A stretch of 64,000 bases of DNA from Serpentinimonas maccroryi (GCF_000828915.1 NZ_AP014569.1:558001-622000); one strand, 5' to 3'. Positions 18,954 to 28,580 are shown, counted from the first letter of the stretch. Program-made: numbers and translations. The notes: generated from the letters alone by a model not told the origin.

Positions 18954-20789
18954 ATGCCCCCCGCCAATCCCAGCGCTACCCTCAGCGCCAACTCCAGCGC
19001 CGCCACGCCCAGCCCCACCCCCGAGCCCGGGCTGCTGGCTGCGCTGCCGCAGTTGCGCCGCCTATGGCGCAGCATGTCGGCGCGGCGCAAAGGGCAGAGC
19101 GTGGCGCTGCTGGGCCTCACGGTGGTGGCCTCTGCCGCCGAACTGGTGTCCATCGGGGCGCTCATCCCGTTTTTGGCTGCGCTCACCGCCCCCGAAGCCC
19201 TGTTTGTGCTGCCCTTCATGCAGCCCTTCATCGCCGCGCTGGGCTTGCAGCAGCCGCACGAGCTGCTGCTGCCGCTCACCGTGCTCTTTGGCTGCGCAGC
19301 CGTGCTGGCCGGCTTGGTGCGCATCGGCGTGCAGTGGGCCAGCACCAAGCTGGCTTTGTCTATAGGGCACGATTTGGTGGCCGGCATCTTCCGCCGCACC
19401 CTGCACCAGCCCTACACCACACACATCCAGCGCAACAGCAGCGAGGTGGTCGATGGCATCGTGCTCAAGGTCGAGCGCGTCATCAATTTTGTGCTCTTGC
19501 CCACGGCCAACGGGGTTGCAGCAGCCTTCATCGTGCTCGTGGTGTGCTTGGTTGTACTGGCTTTTCAGCCTTGGGTGGCCATCAGCATGATCTTGGGCCT
19601 AGGCAGCATTTACGGCCTAATCTACGCCCTTACCCAAGCGCGCCTGCTGCGTGACAGTCAGCGTGCAGCACATGCTACATCCCTGCGCGTACAAGCGCTG
19701 CAAGAGGGCCTGGGCGGCATACGCGACATCACGCTCGATTGCACCCATGCCACCTTTTGCGCCCGCTTCGAGCAAGCCGACCTCATCATGCGCCGTGCCC
19801 AAGTGCGCAGCGTGGTTTATTCCTCTACCCCACGCTTCATGATCGAGGCGCTGGGCATGGTGCTCATCGCCAGTGTGGCCTTGCTCATGGCCCAGGGCCC
19901 GGGCGGCTTGGGGCAGGTGGTGCCGGTGCTGGGCGCACTGGCCTTGGCGGCGCAGCGCATGCTGCCGCTGGCACAAAGCATTTACTATTCGTGGAGCAAC
20001 CTCAGCAGCAACCACGGCTACCTCACCGAAGTGCTCACCCTGGTCGAGCAGCCCATGCCCGCCGAGCCCGATGCGGCCAGCGCACCGCCCGCACTGCCGT
20101 TCGAGCACGCCATCGAGCTGCGCAACCTAGGCTTTGCCTACCATGCCAATGGCCCCCAAGTGCTGCGCGGGGTCAACATGCGCATCGCCAAAGGGGCGCG
20201 CATCGGCATCGTGGGCACCACCGGCAGCGGCAAAAGCACGCTCATGGACATCCTCATGGGCCTGCTGCCCCCAACCGTTGGGCAACTGTGCATCGACGGC
20301 TGCGCTATCACCGCCGCCAACCGCCGCGCCTGGCAAGCCCGGGTGGCACACGTGCCCCAAGCCATGTTTTTGGCCGATGCCAGCGTGGCCGCGAACATCG
20401 CCTTTGGCGTACCCGCAGCCCAAATAGACCCAGAGCGCGTGCGCCTAGCCGCCCAGCGCGCGCAGATTGCAGACACCATCGAGGGCTGGCCCCAAGGCTA
20501 CGATACCTTGGTAGGCGAGCGCGGCGTGCGCCTGTCGGGCGGGCAACGCCAGCGGCTGGCGATCGCCCGCGCCCTGTACAAGCAGGCCGACGTGCTGGTG
20601 TTCGACGAAGCCACCAGCGCCCTCGACAGCGCCACCGAAGAAGCCGTGCTCGAAGCCGTCGAGGGCCTAAGCCGCACCCTCACCGTGATCATGATCGCCC
20701 ACCGCACCTCCACCCTGCGCAGTTGCGAGGCGATTTATCGGGTGGAGGGCGGGGTTTTACTCACTGAAACCAAGCAGATACACACATGA
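18954..20789 (+). CDS. ABC-type lipid-linked oligosaccharide flippase (PglK/MsbA-like)
   Basis: A 611-residue fused half-transporter: an Ala/Pro/Ser-rich N-terminus (1-35), a six-helix membrane domain (about 50-330) and an ATPase domain. Walker A is GTTGSGKST from 421, the signature [10 protein letters not shown] starts near 527, and Walker B is [12 protein letters not shown]. The sequence layout is that of MsbA/PglK exporters, and its place as first gene of a sugar-polymer locus points to flipping undecaprenyl-linked repeat units, as PglK does. No Wzx-type flippase is seen in the locus. It is GC-rich, unlike the next genes, and its stop overlaps the next start (ATGA). Confidence 0.8.
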   Translation: MPPANPSATLSANSSAATPSPTPEPGLLAALPQLRRLWRSMSARRKGQSVALLGLTVVASAAELVSIGALIPFLAALTAPEALFVLPFMQPFIAALGLQQPHELLLPLTVLFGCAAVLAGLVRIGVQWASTKLALSIGHDLVAGIFRRTLHQPYTTHIQRNSSEVVDGIVLKVERVINFVLLPTANGVAAAFIVLVVCLVVLAFQPWVAISMILGLGSIYGLIYALTQARLLRDSQRAAHATSLRVQALQEGLGGIRDITLDCTHATFCARFEQADLIMRRAQVRSVVYSSTPRFMIEALGMVLIASVALLMAQGPGGLGQVVPVLGALALAAQRMLPLAQSIYYSWSNLSSNHGYLTEVLTLVEQPMPAEPDAASAPPALPFEHAIELRNLGFAYHANGPQVLRGVNMRIAKGARIGIVGTTGSGKSTLMDILMGLLPPTVGQLCIDGCAITAANRRAWQARVAHVPQAMFLADASVAANIAFGVPAAQIDPERVRLAAQRAQIADTIEGWPQGYDTLVGERGVRLSGGQRQRLAIARALYKQADVLVFDEATSALDSATEEAVLEAVEGLSRTLTVIMIAHRTSTLRSCEAIYRVEGGVLLTETKQIHT

Positions 20790-21331
20790 AGCAGCCATTT
20801 ATACACTCAACTGCAAGTGTAGAAAGTAAAAACATTGGCAGCCAAACTCGAATTTGGCAGTATGTAGTTGTCTTACCTGAAGCAGCAATTGGTTCTGATT
20901 GCAATATATGTTCTCATTGCTTTATCGAAAACGATGTAATTATTGGAGATCGGGTTACCATAAAATCCGGCGTGCAAATTTGGGACGGCATCAAGCTAGA
21001 GGATGATGTATTTATTGGGCCAAATGTGACATTTACCAATGATAAATTTCCGCGCAGCAAGCAATACCCTAGTGTCTATGCGCAAACCATCGTAAGCAAA
21101 GGCGCATCTGTGGGGGGGGGGGCAACGCTGCTGCCGGGCGTAACCATAGGGCGATATGCCATGGTTGGAGCTGGGGCAGTGGTCACCCGTTCGGTTCCAG
21201 ACTACGCGATCGCAGTAGGCAACCCCGCGCGGTTGGTTGGCGTGGTGGAGTTGCCGCATGAGCAGGCAACCAACCATCCCGACGCTTCGCAAGGCGGCAA
21301 AAGTACAAGGAAAAACACTGGTGTTTCGTGA
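20786..21331 (+). CDS. Sugar N/O-acetyltransferase, left-handed beta-helix (FdtC/WbbJ-like)
   Basis: A 181-residue acyltransferase with hexapeptide repeats: [61 protein letters not shown]. The C-terminal VGNPARLVG is typical of this group. With the neighbouring aminotransferase and ketoisomerase, it fits acetylation of dTDP-3-amino-3,6-dideoxyhexose, as FdtC does. A run of 11 G (21112-21122) codes the VGGG turn; loss or gain of one G would end the protein early, so the gene may switch. It starts the AT-rich block and overlaps the ABC gene by four bases. Confidence 0.8.
   Translation: MKQPFIHSTASVESKNIGSQTRIWQYVVVLPEAAIGSDCNICSHCFIENDVIIGDRVTIKSGVQIWDGIKLEDDVFIGPNVTFTNDKFPRSKQYPSVYAQTIVSKGASVGGGATLLPGVTIGRYAMVGAGAVVTRSVPDYAIAVGNPARLVGVVELPHEQATNHPDASQGGKSTRKNTGVS
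21112..21122 (+). repeat. Homopolymer of 11 G inside the acetyltransferase gene
   Basis: Eleven consecutive G in an otherwise AT-rich gene. With 11 G the frame is open. With 10 G the frame ends at TAA 21141; with 12 G it ends at TGA 21259. This is the structure of a slipped-strand contingency locus. Confidence 0.85.
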
Positions 21332-21827
21332 TGCTGGAATTAAGGACGCAGAATTTATTTTAAAACTGCGTACCGACATTCAAAAATCACAGTACCTTAG
21401 CCCAGTCAGCCCCGACCTGCAAAAGCAACAAGCTTGGCTTAAACAGTATGCATTATCTGGTAACCAAGCCTACTTTATTATCGAGTACCAAGGTGCACCA
21501 GTGGGTACGGTTCGGCTCTATGATCCGCAAAGCACAAGTTTTTGCTGGGGTTCCTGGATTTTAGTCAATGAGCGGCCCAGGCAAGCAGCCATGGAATCAG
21601 CCCTTATGGTCTACGCATATGCGGTTGATCACCTTGGTTTTCAAGCTGCACATTTTGATGTAAGAAAAGCCAATGAGCGTGTTTGTCAGTTTCATGAGCG
21701 GTTTGGAGCGATGCGCGCAGATGAAAACGAAACCGACTATTTTTACAAGATAAATTTAGATGCCATTGCCGCGTCAAGATTGCGGTACAAGCAGTTTCTT
21801 GAGGAAGGTGTTGGTGTAATTTTTTGA
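21258..21827 (+). CDS. GNAT-family acetyltransferase
   Basis: A 189-residue GCN5-related acetyltransferase. The GNAT core runs from [16 protein letters not shown] through [19 protein letters not shown] to the acetyl-CoA side and [24 protein letters not shown], the usual beta-strand and C-terminal motif. In sugar-polymer loci such enzymes acylate amino sugars. ATG 21258 has a GGAG Shine-Dalgarno seven bases upstream and overlaps the previous gene by 74 bases; a GTG at 21321 is the alternative and would start right at the domain. Acceptor unknown. Confidence 0.7.
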   Translation: MSRQPTIPTLRKAAKVQGKTLVFRDAGIKDAEFILKLRTDIQKSQYLSPVSPDLQKQQAWLKQYALSGNQAYFIIEYQGAPVGTVRLYDPQSTSFCWGSWILVNERPRQAAMESALMVYAYAVDHLGFQAAHFDVRKANERVCQFHERFGAMRADENETDYFYKINLDAIAASRLRYKQFLEEGVGVIF

Positions 21828-21882
21828 TTTGGAACCAAATCAGTAATAAATCTGCAATATGTTTCGGAAGGTAAATGTTCCC

Positions 21883-22686
21883 ATGAATAAAACCACGACT
21901 AAAAACACACGTTCAGAAAGTCAATGGTCGGAATGTTTGATACCAGATTCAGCTTTAATTGAAAAGAATGTTGTATTTGGATCAAGAGTAGTTCTAGCTG
22001 ATTCTGGTGTCGTTATTCGTTCAGGTGCCAGACTAGACACTGCTTGCGTCATAGCAGAAAATGTCACTATTGGCCAAGGTTCATGGGTGCGTGCCGGAAC
22101 AGTGGTGCTCCGATCCGTCCCAGCCAATGCAATTGTAGAGGGAAATCCAGCCCGGGTAGTCGGTTATATAAATCAAGTTTCACAAGGCAGCAGACCCGTT
22201 CCAAAGCTACTTGATTTTTTGAGCATTGGCGATCTTTCACGTCCAGCTAAAGTAAAGACTGGTGTAGGCGGCAGTACAATTTATTTCATGAGGAACGTAG
22301 TTGATGCTCGCGGAGCATTAACGGTAGGAGAGGTTCCATCTGAAGTTCCATTCGCCCCTGTACGTTATTTTGTGGTTTACGATGTTCCTTCGGTTGAATT
22401 GCGTGGTGAACATGCTCACAAGCAGTGTGAGCAGTTTCTAATTTGCCTACATGGTTCGTGTCGTGTCCTTTTGGATGATGGTTCTCACCGCTGTGAAGTT
22501 TTGCTGGATAGGCCGGACATGGGGGTTTACATGCCAGCAATGATATGGGGTACACAGTATCGCTACAGTTCAGATGCTGTCTTGCTTGTTTTCGCTTCCC
22601 GGCACTATGAAGCAGATGATTACTTGCGAACTTATGATGATTTTCTGGCAGAATGCAGCAAACTTAATCAGTTGGAAGTTAAATGA
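21883..22686 (+). CDS. Fused hexapeptide acetyltransferase and dTDP-4-oxo-sugar 3,4-ketoisomerase (FdtD-like)
   Basis: A 267-residue fusion. Residues about 10-100 are hexapeptide repeats ([17 protein letters not shown], then [11 protein letters not shown]). Residues about 110-260 are a cupin of the FdtA/QdtA family: [41 protein letters not shown], then a C-terminal YDDFL. That enzyme converts dTDP-4-keto-6-deoxyglucose into its 3-keto isomer. A similar two-domain protein, FdtD of Shewanella, is known. ATG 21883 has GGAAGG upstream; ATG 21859 has no SD. The stop overlaps the aminotransferase start. Confidence 0.8.
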   Translation: MNKTTTKNTRSESQWSECLIPDSALIEKNVVFGSRVVLADSGVVIRSGARLDTACVIAENVTIGQGSWVRAGTVVLRSVPANAIVEGNPARVVGYINQVSQGSRPVPKLLDFLSIGDLSRPAKVKTGVGGSTIYFMRNVVDARGALTVGEVPSEVPFAPVRYFVVYDVPSVELRGEHAHKQCEQFLICLHGSCRVLLDDGSHRCEVLLDRPDMGVYMPAMIWGTQYRYSSDAVLLVFASRHYEADDYLRTYDDFLAECSKLNQLEVK

Positions 22687-23822
22687 AAGTTCCCTTTCTT
22701 GATCTTGGTGCTAGCTACTTTGAGCTTAAATCCGAAATTGATTCAGCCATTCAACGTGTATTGTCAAGTGGTTGGTATATCTTGGGGCCAGAAGTCGAGG
22801 CTTTTGAAGCAGAGTGGGCAAACTACTGCGAGGCCAAGTATGCCGTAGGTCTTGCAAACGGCTTGGACGCACTCATTCTTGCATTGCGCGCTCTCGGCGT
22901 AGGAAAAGGGGACGAAGTCATCGTTCCATCAAACACCTACATAGCCACATGGCTAGCGGTCTCAGCTGTTGGCGCCACTCCTGTACCTGTTGAGCCCGAT
23001 CCTGCTACCTTCAACCTTGACAGCTCACGCATCGAAGCAGCCATCACAAAAAATACCAAAGTTCTGCTTCCCGTACACCTTTACGGCCAACCAGCTGACC
23101 TAGATCCCATACTTGCACTGGCTCGCAAACACAATCTGTTTGTGGTAGAAGACGCAGCCCAAGCGCACGGTGCCCGTTACAAGGGCAAGCGCATAGGCGC
23201 GCACGGTGACGTGGTTTGTTGGAGCTTCTACCCAGGCAAAAACCTCGGAGCGCTAGGCGATGCTGGTGGCATCACCACCAACAGCCCAGAGCTTGCAGAC
23301 AAAATCCGTGTGTTGCGAAATTATGGCAGCAGGGTTAAATACGTAAATGAAGTACAAGGCATAAACTCTCGCCTAGACCCCATTCAAGCCGCAGTGCTCA
23401 GAACTAAGCTTAATTATTTAGACGAATGGACTGAAAGGCGGAAAGCCATTGCTTTAACCTACCTTAGCAATCTCCATGGCACTGAATTAGTCCTGCCCTT
23501 TGTCCCTGATTGGGCTGAGCCAGTTTGGCATCTTTTCGTTGTCAGATCTTCAAATCGCAACCAGTTGCAAAGTTACTTAACAGAAGCCGGTATAGGTACG
23601 CTAATTCATTATCCGATTCCACCACACTTGCAAGTAGCTTACGCACATGCAAAAATTCATTTTGATGCCCTTCAAATAACTAAATTTCTTTCAGATCAAG
23701 TTTTGAGTTTACCAATTAGCCCGGCTCAAAGAAATGACCAAACATATGAAGTTATTAAAATTATGCTTCAATCATCGAAGAATGAAATTATTTCTCTTAA
23801 CCGGGAAAATTTAGCAAAATAA
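22683..23822 (+). CDS. DegT/DnrJ/EryC1 aminotransferase, FdtB-like
   Basis: A 379-residue PLP-dependent sugar aminotransferase. The PLP lysine is Lys186 in [12 protein letters not shown], and the cofactor ring partner is Asp157 in VEDAAQAHG. The flanking ketoisomerase and acetyltransferases make transamination of a dTDP-3-keto-6-deoxyhexose to dTDP-3-amino-3,6-dideoxyhexose (Fuc3N or Qui3N) the best guess. It overlaps the preceding gene by four bases (ATGA). Confidence 0.87.
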   Translation: MKVPFLDLGASYFELKSEIDSAIQRVLSSGWYILGPEVEAFEAEWANYCEAKYAVGLANGLDALILALRALGVGKGDEVIVPSNTYIATWLAVSAVGATPVPVEPDPATFNLDSSRIEAAITKNTKVLLPVHLYGQPADLDPILALARKHNLFVVEDAAQAHGARYKGKRIGAHGDVVCWSFYPGKNLGALGDAGGITTNSPELADKIRVLRNYGSRVKYVNEVQGINSRLDPIQAAVLRTKLNYLDEWTERRKAIALTYLSNLHGTELVLPFVPDWAEPVWHLFVVRSSNRNQLQSYLTEAGIGTLIHYPIPPHLQVAYAHAKIHFDALQITKFLSDQVLSLPISPAQRNDQTYEVIKIMLQSSKNEIISLNRENLAK

Positions 23823-23874
23823 ATAAACTAAAGAATTTAAGGGTTGAAAATGCTTAATTCTAGCAAATAAAAAA

Positions 23875-24906
23875 ATGAAAAAAACATTTGCATTTATGGT
23901 GCTGGCTTACAATCATGAAAATTACATAATTGAGCACCTTGAAAGCATAAAGTATCTTGTTATCACATATGGGTCAGAAATTGATGTTGACTTAATAATT
24001 AATGATGACTACTCTAAAGATAAAACTTGCGATTTAATCAATAAATGGATAGAATTTAATTCTAAATTATTTAGAGAAATAAAAACAAAATTTAACTCTA
24101 AAAATATTGGTACTTGCGCAAGCGTAAATAACATGTTATCGTTAGTTAATGCAGAGAGGTTTAAGTTAACAGCTGGTGATGATGTATACTCATACGAAAA
24201 TATTTTTATATTAACAGAACATAAGCATGATTTTGCTATTATGACTGGACAAACTTTGCATTTGTATGGGGAAACTCTAAAAGTTGATAGGATGACAACT
24301 CTTTTGTCTACAGCTTCGCAGATAGTGTATCAGGATTCATCTTTATTTCATCGATTTAAGCATATTTCAAGTTGCAATGCGCCAAATTCAATATATGCAA
24401 GTGAATGTATTTTGCATCCCCATGTTAGAAAGTTTTTAACTTGTTTTGATGTTGTTGAAGACTGGCCAATACAAATCGCAATTGCTAGGTTTTTTCCAAA
24501 TCGTCAATTAAACTTAATTGACAATGTGCTTGTATATTATCGCAGAACCTCTGGATCTACTTACTTAGTAGAAAATAATAGGTTTGTCAACGATAAAATT
24601 AAAATTTACGACAGCCTTATATGCTGTGAAAAAAATATAATTGAAGTTTTTCGATTGAAACTAAGGAGATTATCATTTAAAATTAAGCCCAAGATATTTG
24701 GGAGGCTAATTAATTTAGATTTGTATATATTTTTAGCCTTGTGCATTTTAAACTTTTATAAAATTATCAAAAAAGAAAAATCAATTAAATATAAGTTAGA
24801 AAAGCATCAGCAGCACTATGATGAAATTAAAGAATATGCCATAATATTTAAAAATACATTGCACGAGACTAACAGGCCGTTGAAAAACTTCCCACACCTG
24901 CCCTGA
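23875..24906 (+). CDS. Glycosyltransferase family 2; 3' end rewritten by an IS
   Basis: A 343-residue, strongly AT-rich GT-A glycosyltransferase: FAFMVLAYNHENYI, then the nucleotide-sugar-binding acidic DLIINDDYSKDKT and GDDVYSYEN. A basic, hydrophobic C-terminal stretch (about 270-300) suggests membrane association. The last residues after HETN are coded by the left end of an IS5-family element. Removing the element and one copy of its CTAA duplication restores HETKQ and a TAG stop, so the enzyme lost only its last residue or two and gained a nine-residue tail; it is probably still active. Confidence 0.8.
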   Translation: MKKTFAFMVLAYNHENYIIEHLESIKYLVITYGSEIDVDLIINDDYSKDKTCDLINKWIEFNSKLFREIKTKFNSKNIGTCASVNNMLSLVNAERFKLTAGDDVYSYENIFILTEHKHDFAIMTGQTLHLYGETLKVDRMTTLLSTASQIVYQDSSLFHRFKHISSCNAPNSIYASECILHPHVRKFLTCFDVVEDWPIQIAIARFFPNRQLNLIDNVLVYYRRTSGSTYLVENNRFVNDKIKIYDSLICCEKNIIEVFRLKLRRLSFKIKPKIFGRLINLDLYIFLALCILNFYKIIKKEKSIKYKLEKHQQHYDEIKEYAIIFKNTLHETNRPLKNFPHLP

Positions 24907-24985
24907 ATGTGTTATTTATATGCATCACTGCGGTGTGCATTTATAGAATATTTCGATGAGAGGTGTGCAGAGCTTTCAGTGAGCC

Positions 24986-25230
24986 ATGTTCAGCACCATC
25001 TGCCTTGAAGACCGGGTATCGGCCCAACACTGCCTTGCGTAAGATGCGTGCGCTGGTCGAAGAAGCCCTGCTCGCCAGCATGAGCGCCGAATTCGAGGCC
25101 GTGTATGCGCGCACGCAAAGGCCACCCTTCGGTGCCGCCCGACGCCCCATGTAGCGTCCAAGGAGCGGCACTCGGCCATCGATGGACGCGCCAAGCGGCA
25201 TGATGGGGGTTACCAGAGCACAGCCCCATA
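24986..25230 (+). pseudogene. IS5-family transposase, N-terminal part (broken)
   Basis: After ATG 24986 the sequence reads MFSTICLEDRVSAQHC then shifts frame into LRKMRALVEEALLASMSAEF, the classic N-terminus of IS5-group DDE transposases. It soon jumps to ERHSAIDGRAKRHDGGYQ, which belongs to the C-terminal third of the same enzyme, so the catalytic middle has been deleted. The IS3 element interrupts it at 25231. Confidence 0.7.
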
Positions 25231-25291
25231 CGTCAGAATAGTTGTCGCCTCGATAGAACCAAAAACCCTGGGGCGGCGAAGAAGGACGAAC

Positions 25292-25765
25292 ATGGCCCGA
25301 TACGGACAAGCATTCAAAGACAAGGCGCTAGCCCGCTTGCTGGCACCCGAGAGCGCAGCGCTGCACGTGGTCGCGCAAGAACTCGGCGTTGGGGTGTCAA
25401 CCCTAGAGCGCTGGCGCGAGCAGGCGCATAGCAAACCTGCCCGCGTGCCAAGCTGGACTGCGGGCAGTCGGCTCGAAGCCGTCATCACCACGGCGGCCCT
25501 CAACGAGTCGGCCAAGAGCGCGTGGTGCCGCGAGCACGGCGTGTACCCGAGCGAGCTCGACCAGTGGCGCAGCAGCTGCACCACGGCCTTGTCCAACCCC
25601 GAGGAGGCACGCGCCAGCCCGCAGGCCACGCGGGCCTCGGCCAAGCGCATCAAGGAGCTCGAACGCGACCTGTTGCGCAAAGACCGGGCACTGGCCGAGA
25701 CCGCCGCGCTGCTGGTGTTATCAAAAAAAGTCGCGGCGATCTTCCACAAGGGAGAGGACGAATGA
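25292..25765 (+). CDS. IS3-family OrfA (helix-turn-helix subunit)
   Basis: A 157-residue OrfA with two helix-turn-helix segments: VAQELGVGVSTLERWREQ (about 28-46) and a second near KSAWCREHGVYPSELDQW. The C-terminal leucine-rich helix (RIKELERDLLRKDRALAETAALL, about 120-142) is the multimerisation zipper of IS3 OrfA proteins. Its stop overlaps the OrfB start by four bases (ATGA), so OrfB may be made by re-initiation as well as by frameshifting. Confidence 0.9.
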   Translation: MARYGQAFKDKALARLLAPESAALHVVAQELGVGVSTLERWREQAHSKPARVPSWTAGSRLEAVITTAALNESAKSAWCREHGVYPSELDQWRSSCTTALSNPEEARASPQATRASAKRIKELERDLLRKDRALAETAALLVLSKKVAAIFHKGEDE

Positions 25766-26853
25766 TCGGCCTCGAAGATCGCCAAGCGTTGGCCCATGGC
25801 ATCGACACCGCACACCAAAACGGCGCGCGCCTGCGCCCAGCCTGCCAGATCGTCGGCATCGACGTTCGCACCTTGCAGCGCTGGAAGGCCCAGCAGGGGC
25901 TCGAAACCGGCGATGGCAGGCCGCAGGCGCAGCGGCCCGTGCCCAGCCATGCCCTGAGCCCGGCGGAGCGCGCAGCGCTCTTGGCAGTGGCCAACCAGAC
26001 CCGCTTTGCCTCGGTGCCGCCGGCGCGCATCGTGCCCATGCTGGCTGATGAGGGGATCTATCTGGGCAGCGAGTCCAGCATGGCGCGTGTGCTCAAGGCG
26101 CATGGGCAAAACACCCGCCGTGGCCGCGCCAAGGCTCCCAGAGCGATGCGCCCACCGAGCACCCACATCGCTACCGCGCCCGGCCAAGTCTGGTGCTGGG
26201 ACATGAGCTACTTGCCCGCCGTGGTGACGGGGCGCTGGTTTCACCTGTACCTGATTCTGGATCTGTACAGCCGCAAGATCGTGGGTGCCGAGGTGCACGA
26301 GAGCGATGACGCCAACCACGCCGTGCACCTGGTGCGCCGCACCGCACTGGCCGAGGGCATTGCAGCCCTTACTGATAAACCGGTATTGCACGGTGACAAT
26401 GGATCGACTCTGAAGGCAACCACGGTGCTGGCCATGCTCAACTGGCTGGGTGTCAAGCCCTCGTACTCGCGGCCGCGGGTGAGCGACGACAACGCCTATG
26501 CCGAGGCGCTGTTTCGCACCGCCAAGTACCGGCCCGAGTTCCCGGCCAAGGGCTTTGCCAGCCTCGATGAGGCCAGGGCCTGGGCGGCGCAGTTCGTGCA
26601 TTGGTACAACCACGATCACCGCCACAGCGGCATCCAGTACGTCAGCCCAGCCCAGCGCCACAACGGTGAAGACCACGCCATTCTGGATGCGCGCCACGAG
26701 CTGTACCAGCAAGCCCGGCAGCAGCACCCGGCGCGCTGGTCGGGCCAAACGCGCAACTGGTCGCCGGTCGATGCGGTGACGCTCAACCCGGAACGTGACT
26801 CGGTCATCAAAGCGGCTCTGGCTGGCGCACATATTCAAGCGGCGGCGGCATGA
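25762..26853 (+). CDS. IS3-family OrfB transposase (DDE integrase core)
   Basis: A 363-residue integrase-type transposase subunit. The catalytic triad is visible: Asp147 (CWDMSYL), Asp212 (LHGDNGS) and Glu248 (DDNAYAEALFRT), a D-x35-E spacing. An N-terminal HTH-like region (20-60) precedes. The C-terminal WYNHDHRHSGIQYVSPAQRH is the usual IS3 end. It looks intact, so the element may still move if OrfA and the ends are functional. Confidence 0.93.
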   Translation: MIGLEDRQALAHGIDTAHQNGARLRPACQIVGIDVRTLQRWKAQQGLETGDGRPQAQRPVPSHALSPAERAALLAVANQTRFASVPPARIVPMLADEGIYLGSESSMARVLKAHGQNTRRGRAKAPRAMRPPSTHIATAPGQVWCWDMSYLPAVVTGRWFHLYLILDLYSRKIVGAEVHESDDANHAVHLVRRTALAEGIAALTDKPVLHGDNGSTLKATTVLAMLNWLGVKPSYSRPRVSDDNAYAEALFRTAKYRPEFPAKGFASLDEARAWAAQFVHWYNHDHRHSGIQYVSPAQRHNGEDHAILDARHELYQQARQQHPARWSGQTRNWSPVDAVTLNPERDSVIKAALAGAHIQAAAA

Positions 26854-26877
26854 TTCAGGCGACAACTATCTTGACAT

Positions 26878-27110
26878 GCGCCGACAGTCTGATGGTGCGC
26901 AAGCGCATCGAAGAGTCCTTTGGCTGGATCAAGGCCTTGGGTGGACTGGCCAAGACCAAACTCAAGAGCCAGGCTAAGCTGACTGGACAGGCGCTGATGT
27001 GCTTTGCGGCCTACAACCCTGGTGCGCATGGACTCCATGGGTGGCTGGTGAGATGCGCACCATGCGTGATTCAAGGCCGAGGTTCGTCCAAAATGGTGGA
27101 ATTGGAATGA
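26878..27110 (+). pseudogene. IS5-family transposase, C-terminal part
   Basis: In the frame of SLMVRKRIEESFGWIKALGG, LAKTKLKSQAKLTGQALMC and FAAYN, this matches the C-terminal region of IS5-group transposases (RKRIEE.FGWiK...G and AAYNL). It is separated from its N-terminal part by the IS3 insertion and from its middle by deletion. Beyond FAAYN the reading no longer looks like a transposase. The IS5 right end follows at 27218. Confidence 0.7.
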
Positions 27111-27353
27111 AACAGGCATCCAAAGGGTCTGCAAAAGCCAGAAAATGCGCTCTGCGGCGGCTGAAGAATGATGCGGCTGGGGGCGGCGGCATTGGTAAAC
27201 ACTTTTTCCAACGGCCTGCTAAACAATAGTTATTTTCTTGATAAAGCTAAGAATTTCTTAAAATCGCCGTTAAATAAATCTGCAGTTTCTTCATGCAATA
27301 AATAAACAAATAAATAAAATCAGTAATGCGCATAACATAAATAATTATTAGAA

Positions 27354-28580
27354 ATGATAAACATTCAAAACAAACTATTTGCTTGCTTTGCTCTAATAAT
27401 TATATTGCTGCATGAAACAAGAAATTTGTCTAACTTATATTTCTTGTTCTACGTTTTATCATTTATTTTCTTGGTGAAAATCTTATGGGAAAGTAAAATC
27501 AGTTTACATATATATATTTTTTTTCTTAGTGTGTGTTTTTTGATTGCATACGCCGGATTGTTAAGTTTTCTTACTGGTAAAAGTGAGAGTATTCTTACTG
27601 GAATGTTGAGAATGTTTTTTATTCTCCCATTTATTATTATTTGTTTTTCTTTGAAAAATAGCTTTTCATTGTATAAGATGTTTCTGGTCATTATTCTTAT
27701 ATTTATTATCATAAGTGGATTATCAATAACGTACCAGCAAGAGTTTGGAGCAATTAGTTGGTTTGATGAAGAAAGTGAGCGCGCAGGCCTTGGAAGGTTT
27801 TCGACATTAGCTGGAAGCCTAACTGCTTTTGGTTCGCTCACCGGTGTTGGAATTGTAATCTCATTTCTTCTTTTTAAGAGCGCTACGGTTAGGATTCTTT
27901 TTGTGCTGTTATTTTTATATTTTAGTATTATCTCACTTCAAAAAATGGGTCTAGCAAGCTTTTTTTTGGGATTAATGGCAGTTATGGCTATTTATAAAAA
28001 TAATTTAAATATCAAGAGTATTTTTGTTATTGTTTTTTTTAGTTTGCTTTTTATAAATTCTATCTTTTTTTTAAATCATTTAATTTCTGAGAATTTAACG
28101 AGGTCTATTGAGTTTGCTTTCTTGGTGTTTACTGAAGATGCGCACACTGTAGGTGATGTTAATTTCTTCCAAAGTCTTTTAGACAGGGCGATACATCTTC
28201 CTGGTATCTTAATTGATTTCTGGGGGAGCTATGTTTACTTGTTAGGCGTTGGTGTTTTTGGTGCTTCGGGTGCATTGGGTTATCCTGATTTCCCAATGGC
28301 CCACAACTTAATATTTGAAACTTTAGCAGTTTTTGGGCTTCCAATTGGGGTTTTAATTCTTGGATTTATTTTCTATGCATCAATTGCATCGTTGTACTAT
28401 ATGATTGCTAGTGACTGTGCAAACCTTAAGACATTTAGCTCCATCTTGTTATTAATGGTCTTGACTAGTCTGTTTACAGGTGGTTTGTTTTTTCATCCAG
28501 TTAACGGATCAATATTCTGGGTTTCATTGATATTTGTTTTTAGAAACATTCCAAAAAATTACCTTTTTTTAAAACTTTAG
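27354..28580 (+). CDS. Candidate Wzy O-antigen polymerase
   Basis: A 408-residue polytopic membrane protein, about 70% AT, with some 10-12 hydrophobic segments and one larger hydrophilic loop (about 240-280, ENLTRSIEF to DRAIHLPG) before a PMAHNLIFETLAVFG stretch. That layout, with an HN in the late loop, is typical of Wzy polymerases and WaaL-like ligases. As the only such protein in a locus with Wzz and a flippase, Wzy is the best guess. Sequence similarity in this class is very low, so this is from topology and context. The 131 bases before it (27223-27353) are AT-rich with AAATAAATA repeats and no gene. Confidence 0.7.
   Translation: MINIQNKLFACFALIIILLHETRNLSNLYFLFYVLSFIFLVKILWESKISLHIYIFFLSVCFLIAYAGLLSFLTGKSESILTGMLRMFFILPFIIICFSLKNSFSLYKMFLVIILIFIIISGLSITYQQEFGAISWFDEESERAGLGRFSTLAGSLTAFGSLTGVGIVISFLLFKSATVRILFVLLFLYFSIISLQKMGLASFFLGLMAVMAIYKNNLNIKSIFVIVFFSLLFINSIFFLNHLISENLTRSIEFAFLVFTEDAHTVGDVNFFQSLLDRAIHLPGILIDFWGSYVYLLGVGVFGASGALGYPDFPMAHNLIFETLAVFGLPIGVLILGFIFYASIASLYYMIASDCANLKTFSSILLLMVLTSLFTGGLFFHPVNGSIFWVSLIFVFRNIPKNYLFLKL

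Larger units (their letters stand above)
25231..26876 (+). mobile_element. IS3-family insertion sequence, complete
   Basis: About 1.65 kb with two overlapping genes. The left end GTCAGAATAGTTGTCGCCT (25232-25250) and the right end AGGCGACAACTATCTTGACA (26857-26876) are inverted repeats with 17 of 19 bases matching. It sits in the IS5 transposase gene, between the parts coding KRHDGGYQ and MVRKRIEESF. A decayed relative lies at 33178-33700. I see no clear target duplication. Confidence 0.85.
24869..27222. mobile_element. IS5-family element, internally deleted and carrying a nested IS3 element
   Basis: Terminal inverted repeats begin CAGGCCGTTG at 24873 and end CAACGGCCTG at 27218 (15 of the first 16 bases pair). 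Both ends are flanked by the direct duplication CTAA (24869-24872 and 27219-27222), which fits the YTAR 4-bp target sites of the IS5/IS1031 groups. Inside are the two ends of an IS5-type transposase, with most of the middle missing, split by a complete IS3-family element at 25231-26876. The target was the last codons of the glycosyltransferase gene. Confidence 0.85.

Noticed and set aside
24963-25154. Short open frame reading LRKMRALVEEALLASMSAEF
   Set aside because: It is a shifted piece of the IS5 transposase N-terminus, not an independent gene.
26857-26876. Target duplication of the IS3 element
   Set aside because: The bases flanking the two ends (ATA and TGC) do not match, so no duplication can be claimed.
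27354-28580. Wzx flippase as identity of the polytopic protein
   Set aside because: Wzx proteins have evenly spaced 12 or 14 helices without the large late loop; the loop and its HN motif fit Wzy better.
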